DNA of 64,000 nt from Pontiella sulfatireligans (GTDB taxonomy: Bacteria > Verrucomicrobiota > Kiritimatiellia > Kiritimatiellales > Pontiellaceae): NCBI RefSeq assembly GCF_900890705.1, contig NZ_CAAHFH010000001.1, forward strand, positions 2,790,001-2,854,000, read 5' to 3'. The position numbers and the translations under genes are program-made. The notes beneath the pieces were generated by a model that worked only from the letters and a program-made list of their open reading frames with translations, did not search any database and was not told where the DNA came from. Positions 45,024-53,205 of this stretch are shown piece after piece. Position 1 is the first letter of the stretch; the number at the start of each line of letters is the position of its first letter.

Positions 45024-45971
45024 ATGACAAAATATAAACATTTATTCGGTCCGGTGCCGTCCCGTCGATTCGGGCGCTCGCTGGGCATTGACTTGACTCC
45101 ATACAAAACGTGCAGTTTCGATTGCGTTTTCTGCCAATTGGGAAGAACCACAGCAAAGACCTTCGAGCGAAAAGAATATGTTCCGGTTAAGGACGTCATC
45201 GAAGAACTTGACGATTGGCTCAAGTCGTCCGGGGAGGCGGACTACATTACGCTTTCCGGTTCGGGGGAACCCACCCTCCATTCCCGCTTTGGTGAAATCA
45301 TCGATTTTATCCGGTCATCGTCTTCCATTCCGGTTGTGCTGCTCACCAACGGTTCTATGCTGAAATATGCCGACGTGCGGGCTGCCGCATCAAAAGCCAA
45401 TATTGTCAAATTATCGCTCAGTGCCGGGGATCAGGATTTGTTTGAACATATCAACCGGCCGCCCCCGGATGTCAGCCTCAAAGTGCTCGTTGAAGGAATG
45501 CAGCACTTTCGCGATGAGTTTGCCGGAGAGCTGTGGCTGGAGGTTTTTGTTATCTGGGGCGCAAATTCCACTCCGAAGGATATTTCACGAATTGCCGAAT
45601 TGGCCAAAACGTTCAAGCCCGACCGGATCCAGTTGAATACCGCCGTGCGCCCGCCTGCCGAAAGCTTTGTCCACCCCATGCCCAAGCAAAAACTGGAAAA
45701 TCTTGCAACGTACTTTGATCCTCCGGCCGAGGTCATCGCCGAGTTCAGTTCCGACTACACATCTTCGGCCAAGGCCAGCGAAGATACCATTCTGGCCATG
45801 CTCCAGCGGAGACCCTGTACAACGAAGGAGATTTCCGCAGCGCTCGGCCTCCATATCAATGAAGTATCGAAATATATCGGGAAATTGGAAAGAACCAGCG
45901 TGATCCAGGCCAAGCCGACTGGACACAAAGTATATTACACCTGCTGTCTGGAGGCAGGTGTGAGTGAATAG
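45024..45971 (+). CDS. Radical SAM protein with a C-terminal winged helix
   Basis: 315 residues. KHLFGPVPSRRFGRSLGIDL begins a well-defined uncharacterised radical SAM family; C30, C34 and C37 (CSFDCVFCQ) bind the 4Fe-4S cluster, TLSGSGEPTLH and VVLLTNGSML bind SAM and substrate. Residues about 255-305 (AMLQRRPCTTKEISAALGLH) form a DNA- or RNA-binding-type winged helix. Function unknown. A GTG nine bases upstream is an alternative start. It overlaps the HD gene by eight bases. Confidence 0.85.
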   Translation: MTKYKHLFGPVPSRRFGRSLGIDLTPYKTCSFDCVFCQLGRTTAKTFERKEYVPVKDVIEELDDWLKSSGEADYITLSGSGEPTLHSRFGEIIDFIRSSSSIPVVLLTNGSMLKYADVRAAASKANIVKLSLSAGDQDLFEHINRPPPDVSLKVLVEGMQHFRDEFAGELWLEVFVIWGANSTPKDISRIAELAKTFKPDRIQLNTAVRPPAESFVHPMPKQKLENLATYFDPPAEVIAEFSSDYTSSAKASEDTILAMLQRRPCTTKEISAALGLHINEVSKYIGKLERTSVIQAKPTGHKVYYTCCLEAGVSE

Positions 45972-46785
45972 CCTCCAGCTTCGCGGCATTGCCAATTGGT
46001 TCAGCGGCTATGTCAACTCCTTCTCCGCCAAGGATGGAACCCTGTCGCCGCCGCTCCAACTAAAGGAGGAACACAGCAAACGGGTAGCGGACAATGCGCG
46101 GCAGCTGGCCGGAGACCTGGGATGGAGCCCGGAAAAGGGCAACGCCGCAGAGGCCTTGGGATGGCTGCACGATGTTGGCCGCTTTTCGCAGTTTTCCGAG
46201 TTTGGCACATTTTCGGATGCCAACTCCATCAACCACGGCGTACGCGGCTGGGAAGTCGTTCGGAAAAGCGGAATACTCTGCGCTTTTGCGCGGGAAGAAC
46301 AAGAAGCGCTACTGGACGGAATCCGCTACCACAATGTTAAAACCATACCCGACAGCCTTGCCGAACAGTCCATGCGGTTTACCCAGCTTGTCCGCGATGC
46401 CGACAAGCTCGACATTTACCGCATCGTACTCGATTCCGTTGAGCTGGACGGTTTTCAGGAACTTCCCAGCATGTTGCCGCAAATCGATCTTAAGAGACCG
46501 GCAAACCCGAAATTGATCTACGATATCGTCGTATGCCGCTGCTGCTCTATCGAGGATGTACATTCGCTCGCGGATTTCCTATTGATGCAATTGGCTTGGA
46601 TCTACGATCTGAACTATCCTGAAACCTTTCGCCTGATCGCCGAACGGAACATCATCGGAAAACTGGAACGCCAGCTTCCTGATGACCGTAAAATTCATGA
46701 AATCGTCCATGAAATCCGACGCTTTGCGAACCGCAAGGCGGCCTTGCCCGAACACGTTGAATCCAGCTGCTTATCCAACGCTTGA
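45964..46785 (+). CDS. HD-domain phosphohydrolase
   Basis: 273 residues, GTG start preceded by GGAGG. HD-superfamily metal ligands are at H37 (EEHSKRV), H69-D70 (GWLHDVGRF), H91 (NHGVRG), a histidine near 125 (IRYHN) and an aspartate near 145 (RDADKLD). Probably acts on a nucleotide or phosphomonoester. Its overlap with the radical SAM gene suggests a joint function. Confidence 0.8.
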   Translation: MNSLQLRGIANWFSGYVNSFSAKDGTLSPPLQLKEEHSKRVADNARQLAGDLGWSPEKGNAAEALGWLHDVGRFSQFSEFGTFSDANSINHGVRGWEVVRKSGILCAFAREEQEALLDGIRYHNVKTIPDSLAEQSMRFTQLVRDADKLDIYRIVLDSVELDGFQELPSMLPQIDLKRPANPKLIYDIVVCRCCSIEDVHSLADFLLMQLAWIYDLNYPETFRLIAERNIIGKLERQLPDDRKIHEIVHEIRRFANRKAALPEHVESSCLSNA

Positions 46786-46807
46786 TCTACTTTCCCCTAA
46801 TCATCGC

Positions 46808-46835
46808 TTGACACGCCATGTTTTGGGTATATATT
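46808..46835 (+). promoter_or_regulatory. Sigma-70-type promoter of the DUF134 operon
   Basis: Perfect TTGACA, 16 bases, then TATATT. It is 55 bases before the start at 46890 and defines a second transcription unit in the redox cluster. Confidence 0.65.
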
Positions 46836-46889
46836 CATAACCAAGAAGCGAAGATAGGTTGTCGCCGCGCAGCAAAGGAGCGTTTGAAC

Positions 46890-47246
46890 ATGGGCAGGCC
46901 ACATAGCGAACGATCGATTGGGCATCAGCCGGACAGCACGTTTTTCAAACCGTCCGGAGTTTCGATGCGCGAATTGCGAATCAGCACCATCCTCTTCGAT
47001 GAGTTGGAAGCAATGCGACTGGTCGATGCGGAGGGCTTGCAGCAAATCCAGGCGGCGGAGCGCATGGGAATTTCCCAATCAACCATCGCCCGGCTGCTCT
47101 CTTCCGGCCGCAAGAAAACGGCGCATGCGCTCGCCCACAGCGAAGCGCTGCAGCTGCAGCAGGGCGCCGCGCCGCTGAACTACCAGAGCCCGCCGGCTTC
47201 CTGCGCCCGGCACGGCCGCCATGGCCGGGGACATGCACAGGATTGA
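46890..47246 (+). CDS. DUF134 family helix-turn-helix protein
   Basis: 118 residues. STFFKPSGVSMRELRISTIL, DELEAMRLVDAEGLQQIQAA and MGISQSTIARLLSSGRKKTA match DUF134, a sigma-70 region-4-like DNA-binding family found beside DUF5320, NifX-like and ferredoxin genes in anaerobes. AGGAG precedes the ATG. The histidine-rich end ([14 protein letters not shown]) could bind metal. It probably controls the downstream genes. Confidence 0.85.
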   Translation: MGRPHSERSIGHQPDSTFFKPSGVSMRELRISTILFDELEAMRLVDAEGLQQIQAAERMGISQSTIARLLSSGRKKTAHALAHSEALQLQQGAAPLNYQSPPASCARHGRHGRGHAQD

Positions 47247-47284
47247 TTTTGAATACGGCACAATAAAAACCAAGGAGGTTAAAA

Positions 47285-47482
47285 ATGCCAAACGGAGACC
47301 AAAGCGGGCCGAAAGGCGAAGGCGTCGCAACAGGACGGGGGCTCGGACAGAAATCGGGCAACCCAATGGGGCGTGGCGTTGGAACACCTCGCGGTGGCGG
47401 CCGGGCCGGAACAGGCCGGGGTCGCGGCGGCGGCGGCGCAGGACGCGGAGGCGGCGCAGGACGCGGCCGCCAAGGAAAATAG
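47285..47482 (+). CDS. Glycine/arginine-rich small protein (DUF5320-like start)
   Basis: 65 residues. The first part (MPNGDQSGPKGEGVATGRGL) resembles the DUF5320 opening of its neighbour (MPAGNRTGPNGMGAMTGRGA), but the rest is a low-complexity Gly/Arg tail. No cysteine and no acidic helix remain. GGAGG six bases upstream supports translation. It may be a diverged duplicate of the next gene. Confidence 0.65.
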   Translation: MPNGDQSGPKGEGVATGRGLGQKSGNPMGRGVGTPRGGGRAGTGRGRGGGGAGRGGGAGRGRQGK

Positions 47483-47513
47483 AATAAGCAAACAACACAC
47501 AAGGAGGCATGCA

Positions 47514-47834
47514 ATGCCAGCAGGAAACAGAACCGGCCCCAACGGAATGGGTGCCATGACAGGACGCGGTGCCGGCTTTTGCGCCGGATTTGACGCACCG
47601 GGCTACATGAACGTCGGATCGGGTGCCGGTTACGGCCGTGGCCAGGGCTTCGGCCGTGGCCAGGGCTTCGGCCGCGGCATGGGGTTCGGGCGCCGAGGCG
47701 CGGCAGTACCCTATGCGGCACCGACTCGCGAACAGCAGGTCGATGCGCTCAAAGCGCATTCCGAACAGCTCGAATCGGAGCTGAAAATGATCCGTGAACA
47801 ACTCACGGCGCTTTCAACCGAGAAGAGCGAATAG
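47514..47834 (+). CDS. DUF5320 domain protein
   Basis: 106 residues. The motif GPNGMGAMTGRGAGFCAGFD, repeated GRGQGF units (three copies) and a C-terminal helix (EQQVDALKAHSEQLESELKM) are the DUF5320 layout. Such proteins accompany nitrogenase-cofactor-like (NifX/NifB) and MRP genes in anaerobes; function unknown, possibly metal or cluster handling. GGAGG precedes the ATG. Confidence 0.8.
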   Translation: MPAGNRTGPNGMGAMTGRGAGFCAGFDAPGYMNVGSGAGYGRGQGFGRGQGFGRGMGFGRRGAAVPYAAPTREQQVDALKAHSEQLESELKMIREQLTALSTEKSE

Positions 47835-47844
47835 CAACACACCA

Positions 47845-47880
47845 TGGCGTGGGGCCATTCAAAGTGAATGGCCTGCGCCA
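47845..47880 (+). other. Strong hairpin between the DUF5320 and ferredoxin genes
   Basis: TGGCG, then GGCCATTCA pairing with TGAATGGCC around AAG, closed by CGCCA. No T-run follows, so it is more likely an mRNA stability or attenuation element than a terminator. Confidence 0.5.
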
Positions 47881-47914
47881 AATATACAAAAATTAAAGCC
47901 ACGGAAGCCAGCGC

Positions 47915-48712
47915 ATGAAAAACAAAACCACCCACTTCGTATTCTTCTCCCCCACGGGAACCACTCAAACCACCATCCTGACCGTAGGCAAGGGAACCGG
48001 CTGCAAGATCGGCACAATCCTTGACCTGACAAAAGAAGCACCGCAAAAGACTCCGACGTTCACAGAAGCGGATCTGGTGGTCGTTGGAATGCCGGTCTAT
48101 GGCAGCCGACTTCCCTCCCTCGCGGTTGAGCGTTTTAAATCGCTTCAAGGCACGAACACACCAATCGTTCCGATCGTGGTCTATGGCAACTGCCACTACG
48201 GCGATGCGCTCGCCGAACTCTTTGACCTCTGCTCCGAGCAGGGTTTCCGCCCCGTTGCCGCAGGCGCATTTTTAGGCGAGCACTCCTTTTCCACAGCCGA
48301 CCTGCCGCTTTCCCCCGGCCGGCCGGATGCCGCCGATAAGAAGCAGGCCGAAACCTTCGGAATTCAAATCGGACAGCTGCCGGCAACCGCTCGTCTTGAA
48401 CCCGTACAGGTTCCGGGCAACCGTCCCTATAAACCGGCCCCGCAGCTGACGGGGTCTGCAACAAGCGTCGATTCCGCCGCCTGCACAAAATGCGGCAAGT
48501 GCATCGAAGCCTGCCCGACCCAAGGCATGCACATGACCAGCACCGCTGCCGAGGCCGATCCGGACAACTGCATCTGGTGCATGGCCTGCGAGCGCATCTG
48601 CCCATCAAACGCCCGTTCGCTCACCCATGAAAAGGTGATGGCCTCCGCCCAAAAGCTGCATGATCATTTCAGCGCCCGCCGGGATCCGGAAAGCTTTCTG
48701 GCAGCGAATTAG
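47915..48712 (+). CDS. EFR1-family flavodoxin-ferredoxin protein
   Basis: 265 residues. An FMN flavodoxin domain (FVFFSPTGTTQ, then VVGMPVYGSRLP and IVVYGNCHYGDAL) is joined to two 4Fe-4S motifs: CTKCGKCIEACP and CIWCMACERICP near residues 190-230. A soluble electron carrier. It is downstream of the DUF5320 genes and 11 bases before the MFS gene. Confidence 0.88.
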   Translation: MKNKTTHFVFFSPTGTTQTTILTVGKGTGCKIGTILDLTKEAPQKTPTFTEADLVVVGMPVYGSRLPSLAVERFKSLQGTNTPIVPIVVYGNCHYGDALAELFDLCSEQGFRPVAAGAFLGEHSFSTADLPLSPGRPDAADKKQAETFGIQIGQLPATARLEPVQVPGNRPYKPAPQLTGSATSVDSAACTKCGKCIEACPTQGMHMTSTAAEADPDNCIWCMACERICPSNARSLTHEKVMASAQKLHDHFSARRDPESFLAAN

Positions 48713-48723
48713 AGCGGAACGGC

Positions 48724-49887
48724 GTGGACAGCGAGCAGAACAAATTTAAAACAAGCAACGTGGTTTCCATCGCGGCGACACACTTCCTGCACGACACCTA
48801 TTCATCGTTCTTCGCTCCGCTCATTCCGCTGCTAAGCAATAAACTGGGCTTCACCTATGCCATCGCCGGGGTGCTCTCCGTTGTGCAGAAACTCCCGTCC
48901 CTGCTCAATCCGTTCATCGGCCTCATCGCCGACAAGACCGTGATCCGCTCAGGCATTGTTGCCACTCCGATCATCACGATCATCACCATGAGCCTGATGG
49001 GGCTGGCTCCGTCGGTCACGCTGCTTGCCGTTCTGCTTTTTGCATGCGGCATCAGCGCCGCCGTGCTGCACGTCACCGCGCCGGTCCTGATGCGCCGCGT
49101 TTCCGGCAGCAAGGTTGGGCGCGGCATGAGCTTCTTCATGTTTGGCGGAGAGCTGGCAAGAACCATCGGCCCCTTGGTCATTACCGCCGCTGTTTCCTGG
49201 TGGGGGCTCGAAGGGACATGGCGGCTGATCCCGTTCGGTCTGGCGGCATCGCTGCTCCTTTTCCTGAACCTGCGAACGATCGACAAGGAATTCATCCGGC
49301 AATTCACACAGGCTAAAAAACATCATCTGTCGAAATCAATTGGCGAAGTCATCCCCTTTTTCGCCCAAATCGGCCCCATCATTCTTTTCCGGGGCTTTTC
49401 CAACACGGCCCTGACCCTGTTCCTGCCGTCCTACATGGTGGACAGCGGCTACTCGATCAAAGCCGCCGCATGCGCGCTCGCGGTTTTGGAACTGGCCGGC
49501 GCCGGCGGCGCCTTGATGGCCGGAAGCCTGTCGGACAAGACCGGAAGGAAAAAGGTGCTGCTGGCCATCATGCTGCTGTCGCCTTTGCTCATGCTGCTTT
49601 TCACGGTGGCGGCCGGCATCGCGCAATGGCTGCTGCTCGGTTTGATGGGACTGGTTTTCTTTGCAAGCACCCCCGTCTTCATGGCCATGATCCACGACCT
49701 GAATTCCGACCGGCCCTCTTTCGCAAACGGCCTTTACATGACCCTCAACTTTGCCGCCAGCTCCATTGTTGCGCTTCTGGTCGGCGTTTACGCCGACCAC
49801 CATGGCCTGGTGGCGACCTACCGAATGACGGCGCTGCTTGGCTTGTTGGCCATCCCGCCGACCCTTCTTCTGAAAGATAAGCGATAG
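48724..49887 (+). CDS. MFS exporter, fosmidomycin-resistance (Fsr) like
   Basis: 387 residues with twelve hydrophobic segments. ATHFLHDTYSSFFAPLIPLL is the Fsr-type opening; GLIADKTVIRSG and GSLSDKTGRKK are the MFS A-type loops of the two halves. GTG start. It may export a metabolite or drug linked to the redox cluster. Substrate is not readable. Confidence 0.8.
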   Translation: MDSEQNKFKTSNVVSIAATHFLHDTYSSFFAPLIPLLSNKLGFTYAIAGVLSVVQKLPSLLNPFIGLIADKTVIRSGIVATPIITIITMSLMGLAPSVTLLAVLLFACGISAAVLHVTAPVLMRRVSGSKVGRGMSFFMFGGELARTIGPLVITAAVSWWGLEGTWRLIPFGLAASLLLFLNLRTIDKEFIRQFTQAKKHHLSKSIGEVIPFFAQIGPIILFRGFSNTALTLFLPSYMVDSGYSIKAAACALAVLELAGAGGALMAGSLSDKTGRKKVLLAIMLLSPLLMLLFTVAAGIAQWLLLGLMGLVFFASTPVFMAMIHDLNSDRPSFANGLYMTLNFAASSIVALLVGVYADHHGLVATYRMTALLGLLAIPPTLLLKDKR

Positions 49888-49950
49888 CCCCTCCAGACCG
49901 ACGGAAAGGATCCCGGGAAACAATGCACTTCCTTCGTTAACCTATGGGTT

Positions 49951-50424
49951 TCACAACTCGTCCCACCGTTCTACTTGGCGCGGCATCGCTGAGCCGTAGT
50001 CGATGATTAACTTGCCGTTCAAATGATCGATTTCGTGCTGCACAATGCGGGCAAGAAAACCTTCGAATTTCAGCTCCACTTCTCGATTCTCAATATCTAG
50101 CGCCCGAACCCAAATGGAGAAAGCCCTCGAAATATTCACTGCCTGGTCAGGCAGACTCAGACAACCTTCCACCATTGTATCGAAACCTTTGCTTTCCAGA
50201 ACTTCCGGATTGGCCAGAGCCAGCTTCACTCCCTCTGCTTCCGCCACGATCAGGCACGAGGAAAACCCCACTTGCGGCGCTGCCAATCCCACGCCGTTCC
50301 AGTTCCACATGCTCTTAAACATGGACTTCAGCAGTCGCTGCTCATGTTCTCCAACGTGAAGCACTGGATCGGCTTGAAGGCGCAGTATCGGTTCGGGGTA
50401 GATGCTAAGCTCAAGTATATTCAT
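49951..50424 (-). CDS. def: Peptide deformylase
   Basis: 157 residues. GVGLAAPQVG (44-53), EGCLSLP (86-92, metal ligand C88) and QHEIDHLNG (H130, E131, H134) are the three PDF motifs. It removes formyl from nascent proteins. The family norm is about 150-190 residues, so it is complete. No fmt gene is adjacent. A GTG just before the chosen ATG is an alternative start. Confidence 0.93.
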   Translation of the reverse strand: MNILELSIYPEPILRLQADPVLHVGEHEQRLLKSMFKSMWNWNGVGLAAPQVGFSSCLIVAEAEGVKLALANPEVLESKGFDTMVEGCLSLPDQAVNISRAFSIWVRALDIENREVELKFEGFLARIVQHEIDHLNGKLIIDYGSAMPRQVERWDEL

Positions 50425-50457
50425 CACAACACCATGTAATCCTGTCCGTTTTCTGCA

Positions 50458-50787
50458 TTACGACCCATCGCAGATCTTGTACTCTTTCAGCGTCTTGATG
50501 TAGTTGGCGCGTTCAAACGCGGCGGGGTTGGATAAAGGTTGTCGTCAACGCACCGGCCTGCTGTGCGCCGTGGACCGCTCCACTGGCACCGCCTTCACTC
50601 TGCACAGCTCCACCACGTCCGGAATGGTGCCCCAGATATTCGTGCGGCCCTCTGACGACCATTGGTCGACCCATTCCCCCATGCCGGAGGAGGGCGTGAT
50701 CGGGTAAATGGCGCAAACCTCATTTATTTTATGCGCCATGTAAGCAGAGGCTTCGTTACCGTCGATAATGCTTCGCGTTGTACTCAT
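50458..50787 (-). pseudogene. Shattered pyruvate:ferredoxin oxidoreductase gene (nifJ-like)
   Basis: The first 58 codons (SIIDGNEASAYMAHKINEVC, AIYPITPSSGMGEW, NIWGTIPDVVE) are the start of a NifJ protein. A frameshift then moves the family sequence (SEGGASGAVHGAQQAGALTT) to another frame, after which over 3 kb of gene is missing and a 23-codon tail (NPAAFERANYIKTLKEYKIC...) in a third register ends at TAA 50458-50460. A good AGGAGA site still precedes the ATG. Whether the tail is the true NifJ end is inference. Confidence 0.75.
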
Positions 50788-50849
50788 TGCGTCTTCTCCT
50801 GCTTGGAAAACGGATCAACTCTGTACCGCTTTACATCAACTTTTTTGGT

Positions 50850-52184
50850 TCATGACATGATTTCCCGTAATCTTCCGCCAAAGACAATTCCATCCGCCTC
50901 GGTCGGGCTGACCCGGACATCTAAGCCCTGCGGGTGTGGAAGACGCGCCGTGGTGTCGATGCCGAGTTGTTCGTATATGCTGCCGATCAGATCCCATGGA
51001 TAGACGGGGCGATCCACCACCTCCCCCCCTATTTCGTTGGAGGCGCCCACCACCTGACCGCCCTGGAAACCACCGCCGGCGACGACATGGGAAAAGCACT
51101 TGCCATAATGGCCGCGCCCTCCGTTCCAGGGCGATTCCCACATGACCTTTGGTGTGCGGCCAAACTCGCCGCCCCACCAGACGATGGTGCTGTCGAGCAA
51201 GCCGCGCTGAGAAAGGTCGTCGAGCAAGGTGGAAAAGCCCTTGTCGAGTTCGGGCAATTTCTGCTTCATGATTTCGAAATGCTTCTTGTGCGTATCCCAG
51301 CCGCCGTAGTTGATGGTGACGTAGGGCACTCCCCGCTCAACCAGGCGACGCGCAATCAAGCAGGAAGCGCCGAAGTCGCTTTTGCCGTAGCGCTCACGCA
51401 GCGCGGCGTCTTCCGTGCTGACATCGAACACCTTGCCGGCATCGCCAAGAATCAGCTCATAGGCTTGATCCTCGCACCGGTCCATCTGGGCAAACCGGGG
51501 GTTGCCCTCCATCTTGCAGCCATAGGTTTCCAAGTTGTGCAGCAACTGACGCCGGTCGCGTTGGCGTGCTTCCGTGATGCCCTTCTGAACGATGCCCTCC
51601 ACCATAAAGACCGGGGAGTTCGGTTTTCCACCCGTTGCGAACGGCTTGTATCGCAATCCCATGAAGCCCGACTCAGAAAAACGACCCTGAGGTTTCGTGA
51701 GCACGATATAGGGAGGGATCAGCCCCTTGTATCCGGCGTCATAGCCGTGAAAGAGTGAAACCACCGCGCCCACGCAGGGGAACACATCACCGCCAGCCGG
51801 CCGGCCCGTCTGGGTGACATACGAGGCCGTCTCATGGCCGTTGATCCCGTGGGTCATGCTGCGGATGATGGCATACTTGTCGGCCTGCTGGGCAAGGAGC
51901 GGCAACATTTGGCCAATACGGATGCCGGGCACGTTTGTTTCGATCGGGGTGGTGTAGGGCCCGCAATAGGCGGCTCCCGCATCGGGCTTCGGGTCGAAGG
52001 TATCAAGCTGGGACGGCCCGCCCCACATCCAAATCTGGATGACAGCCTTGGCTTTGCCCGGCCTCACGGCGGAGGCCTGCAATGGCGCGCCAAAAGTCGA
52101 GCCAACAACGCCGGCCGCACTATAGCTCAGTATTTCACGACGCGTTAGACTGCCCAGTGCATTCAGATAATGCTGCGTTTTCAT
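50850..52184 (-). CDS. DUF1501 family secreted protein
   Basis: 444 residues. The N-terminal LTRREILSYSAAGVVGS is a Tat-like signal; IQIWMWGGPSQLDTFDPKPD is the family hallmark (metal ligands of an alkaline-phosphatase-like fold), followed by YVTQTGRPAGGD and GGWDTHKKHFEIMKQKLPEL, and VVAGGGFQGGQVVGASNEIG. In PVC bacteria it usually pairs with a DUF1549/DUF1553 cytochrome protein; here no partner is adjacent. The ATG at 52184 follows a GGGGG site. Confidence 0.88.
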   Translation of the reverse strand: MKTQHYLNALGSLTRREILSYSAAGVVGSTFGAPLQASAVRPGKAKAVIQIWMWGGPSQLDTFDPKPDAGAAYCGPYTTPIETNVPGIRIGQMLPLLAQQADKYAIIRSMTHGINGHETASYVTQTGRPAGGDVFPCVGAVVSLFHGYDAGYKGLIPPYIVLTKPQGRFSESGFMGLRYKPFATGGKPNSPVFMVEGIVQKGITEARQRDRRQLLHNLETYGCKMEGNPRFAQMDRCEDQAYELILGDAGKVFDVSTEDAALRERYGKSDFGASCLIARRLVERGVPYVTINYGGWDTHKKHFEIMKQKLPELDKGFSTLLDDLSQRGLLDSTIVWWGGEFGRTPKVMWESPWNGGRGHYGKCFSHVVAGGGFQGGQVVGASNEIGGEVVDRPVYPWDLIGSIYEQLGIDTTARLPHPQGLDVRVSPTEADGIVFGGRLREIMS

Positions 52185-52221
52185 GATCGGCCCCCTTTTG
52201 CAAAAAACCTTGCCAACAGAG

Positions 52222-52464
52222 CTACAGTGGACAGACATTGCATGCCTTTATAATCAACACACAGCCGCTTTTTTGGGCGGCCTGTTCGTAACCGAGTCGA
52301 AGCGCCTCGAAAACCTGAGGGGATTCGCCTTTAACGATGGAACTCATCGGGCCAATCTCCACTTCGCACCCGTGGCTTTTCAATACATCTGAAAAGTCCA
52401 TAACGGGGTGCTCAAGGCTTTCCTCCGTTAGAGGGTATAAACTCACTTCTGCTTCCACTTTCAT
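52222..52464 (-). CDS. Thiamine-binding (MTH1187/YkoF-like) small protein
   Basis: 80 residues. VEAEVSLYPLTEESLEHPVM, SHGCEVEIGPMSSIVKGES and VFEALRLGYEQAAQKSG follow the ferredoxin-like MTH1187/YkoF pattern that binds thiamine or its pyrimidine. It is shorter than family members of about 100 residues. AGGAG precedes the ATG. Downstream of the 52494 gene on the same strand and probably co-transcribed from a sigma-54 promoter. Confidence 0.65.
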   Translation of the reverse strand: MKVEAEVSLYPLTEESLEHPVMDFSDVLKSHGCEVEIGPMSSIVKGESPQVFEALRLGYEQAAQKSGCVLIIKACNVCPL

Positions 52465-52493
52465 CATGCACACTCCTTTCCCTTCCGGTTAGG

Positions 52494-52739
52494 TTATGTT
52501 TTCCAATGACTATATTTCTGATCTCCCTTCGAGAGATCCATCAAATCAAAGCGCAAAGAAGCTCTGGAAGACATTTCCCGCAGACTGCCGAAGGGATAGA
52601 GGCCATGGTCCGCCAGAACTCGAACAATGTTTGCCGGGGTGAGGCTTCCGGACTTGACCATGAATACAATGGCTTTCGAGGGGTTCTTCACTTGACTTGC
52701 AAAAAGCTCGTGCATTTGCTGAATGGCATCCCGTTTCAT
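52494..52739 (-). CDS. Small protein of unknown function
   Basis: 81 residues, with a predicted all-helical start (DAIQQMHELFASQVKNPSKA) and a segment (GSLTPANIVRVLADHGLYPF) that could be a helix-turn-helix-like element. GGAG stands six bases before the ATG. A sigma-54-type promoter lies about 100 bases upstream. Not recognised. Confidence 0.5.
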   Translation of the reverse strand: MKRDAIQQMHELFASQVKNPSKAIVFMVKSGSLTPANIVRVLADHGLYPFGSLREMSSRASLRFDLMDLSKGDQKYSHWKT

Positions 52740-52838
52740 AACAATCTCCAAGCGATCAGAACGGCTTGTGCGACATCAAAAACGGGAGCAATCCTTCCAT
52801 GCCATTTAGTAAATGAAGCTTTCATCATCTATATACAG

Positions 52839-52854
52839 TGCATCAAGGGTGCCA
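52839..52854 (-). promoter_or_regulatory. Candidate sigma-54 promoter of the 52739-52222 pair
   Basis: Minus-strand TGGCACCCTTGATGCA has a perfect -24 element and the -12 GC at the exact spacing (ATGC for TTGC). Confidence 0.6.
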
Positions 52855-53205
52855 GAGGCAATGAGCGAGACCATAAATTACGCAACATATTGCAGTCGTG
52901 TGATTATTGAAATTAAACAGCAGGCACCAAATAAACCCACAAAGTGCAAATATGCACTCTTATCGGGCACAAGGGGTAGCAATTGTGCAACCGAAAGAGA
53001 TATGCTCTTGTGGATGCCAAGCTCCAAGGCGGATACTACGCGGTTGAAGCCATTTTCCCCAGAAACTGTAAAATGAATTACACGATCAAAACAGGGAGAA
53101 CTAGCTTCGCAATCATGATTACAACAATATACCTTGAGAATATGCCGGTAGGTTGTAGGATTTTGAAAGAGGACTTATTTGTGCAACATTCAGGAGAAAA
53201 GGCTC
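52855..53205. other. AT-rich gap between divergent units
   Basis: No convincing gene. It contains the perfect palindrome AGTGCA-AATA-TGCACT at 52943-52958, about 90 bases upstream of the sigma-54 element, a fitting distance for an activator site. Confidence 0.35.

Noticed and set aside
47221..47487. An 88-codon arginine-rich frame over the Gly/Arg protein
   Set aside because: Alternative frame of a low-complexity stretch; the 47285 frame has the ribosome site and a DUF5320-like start.
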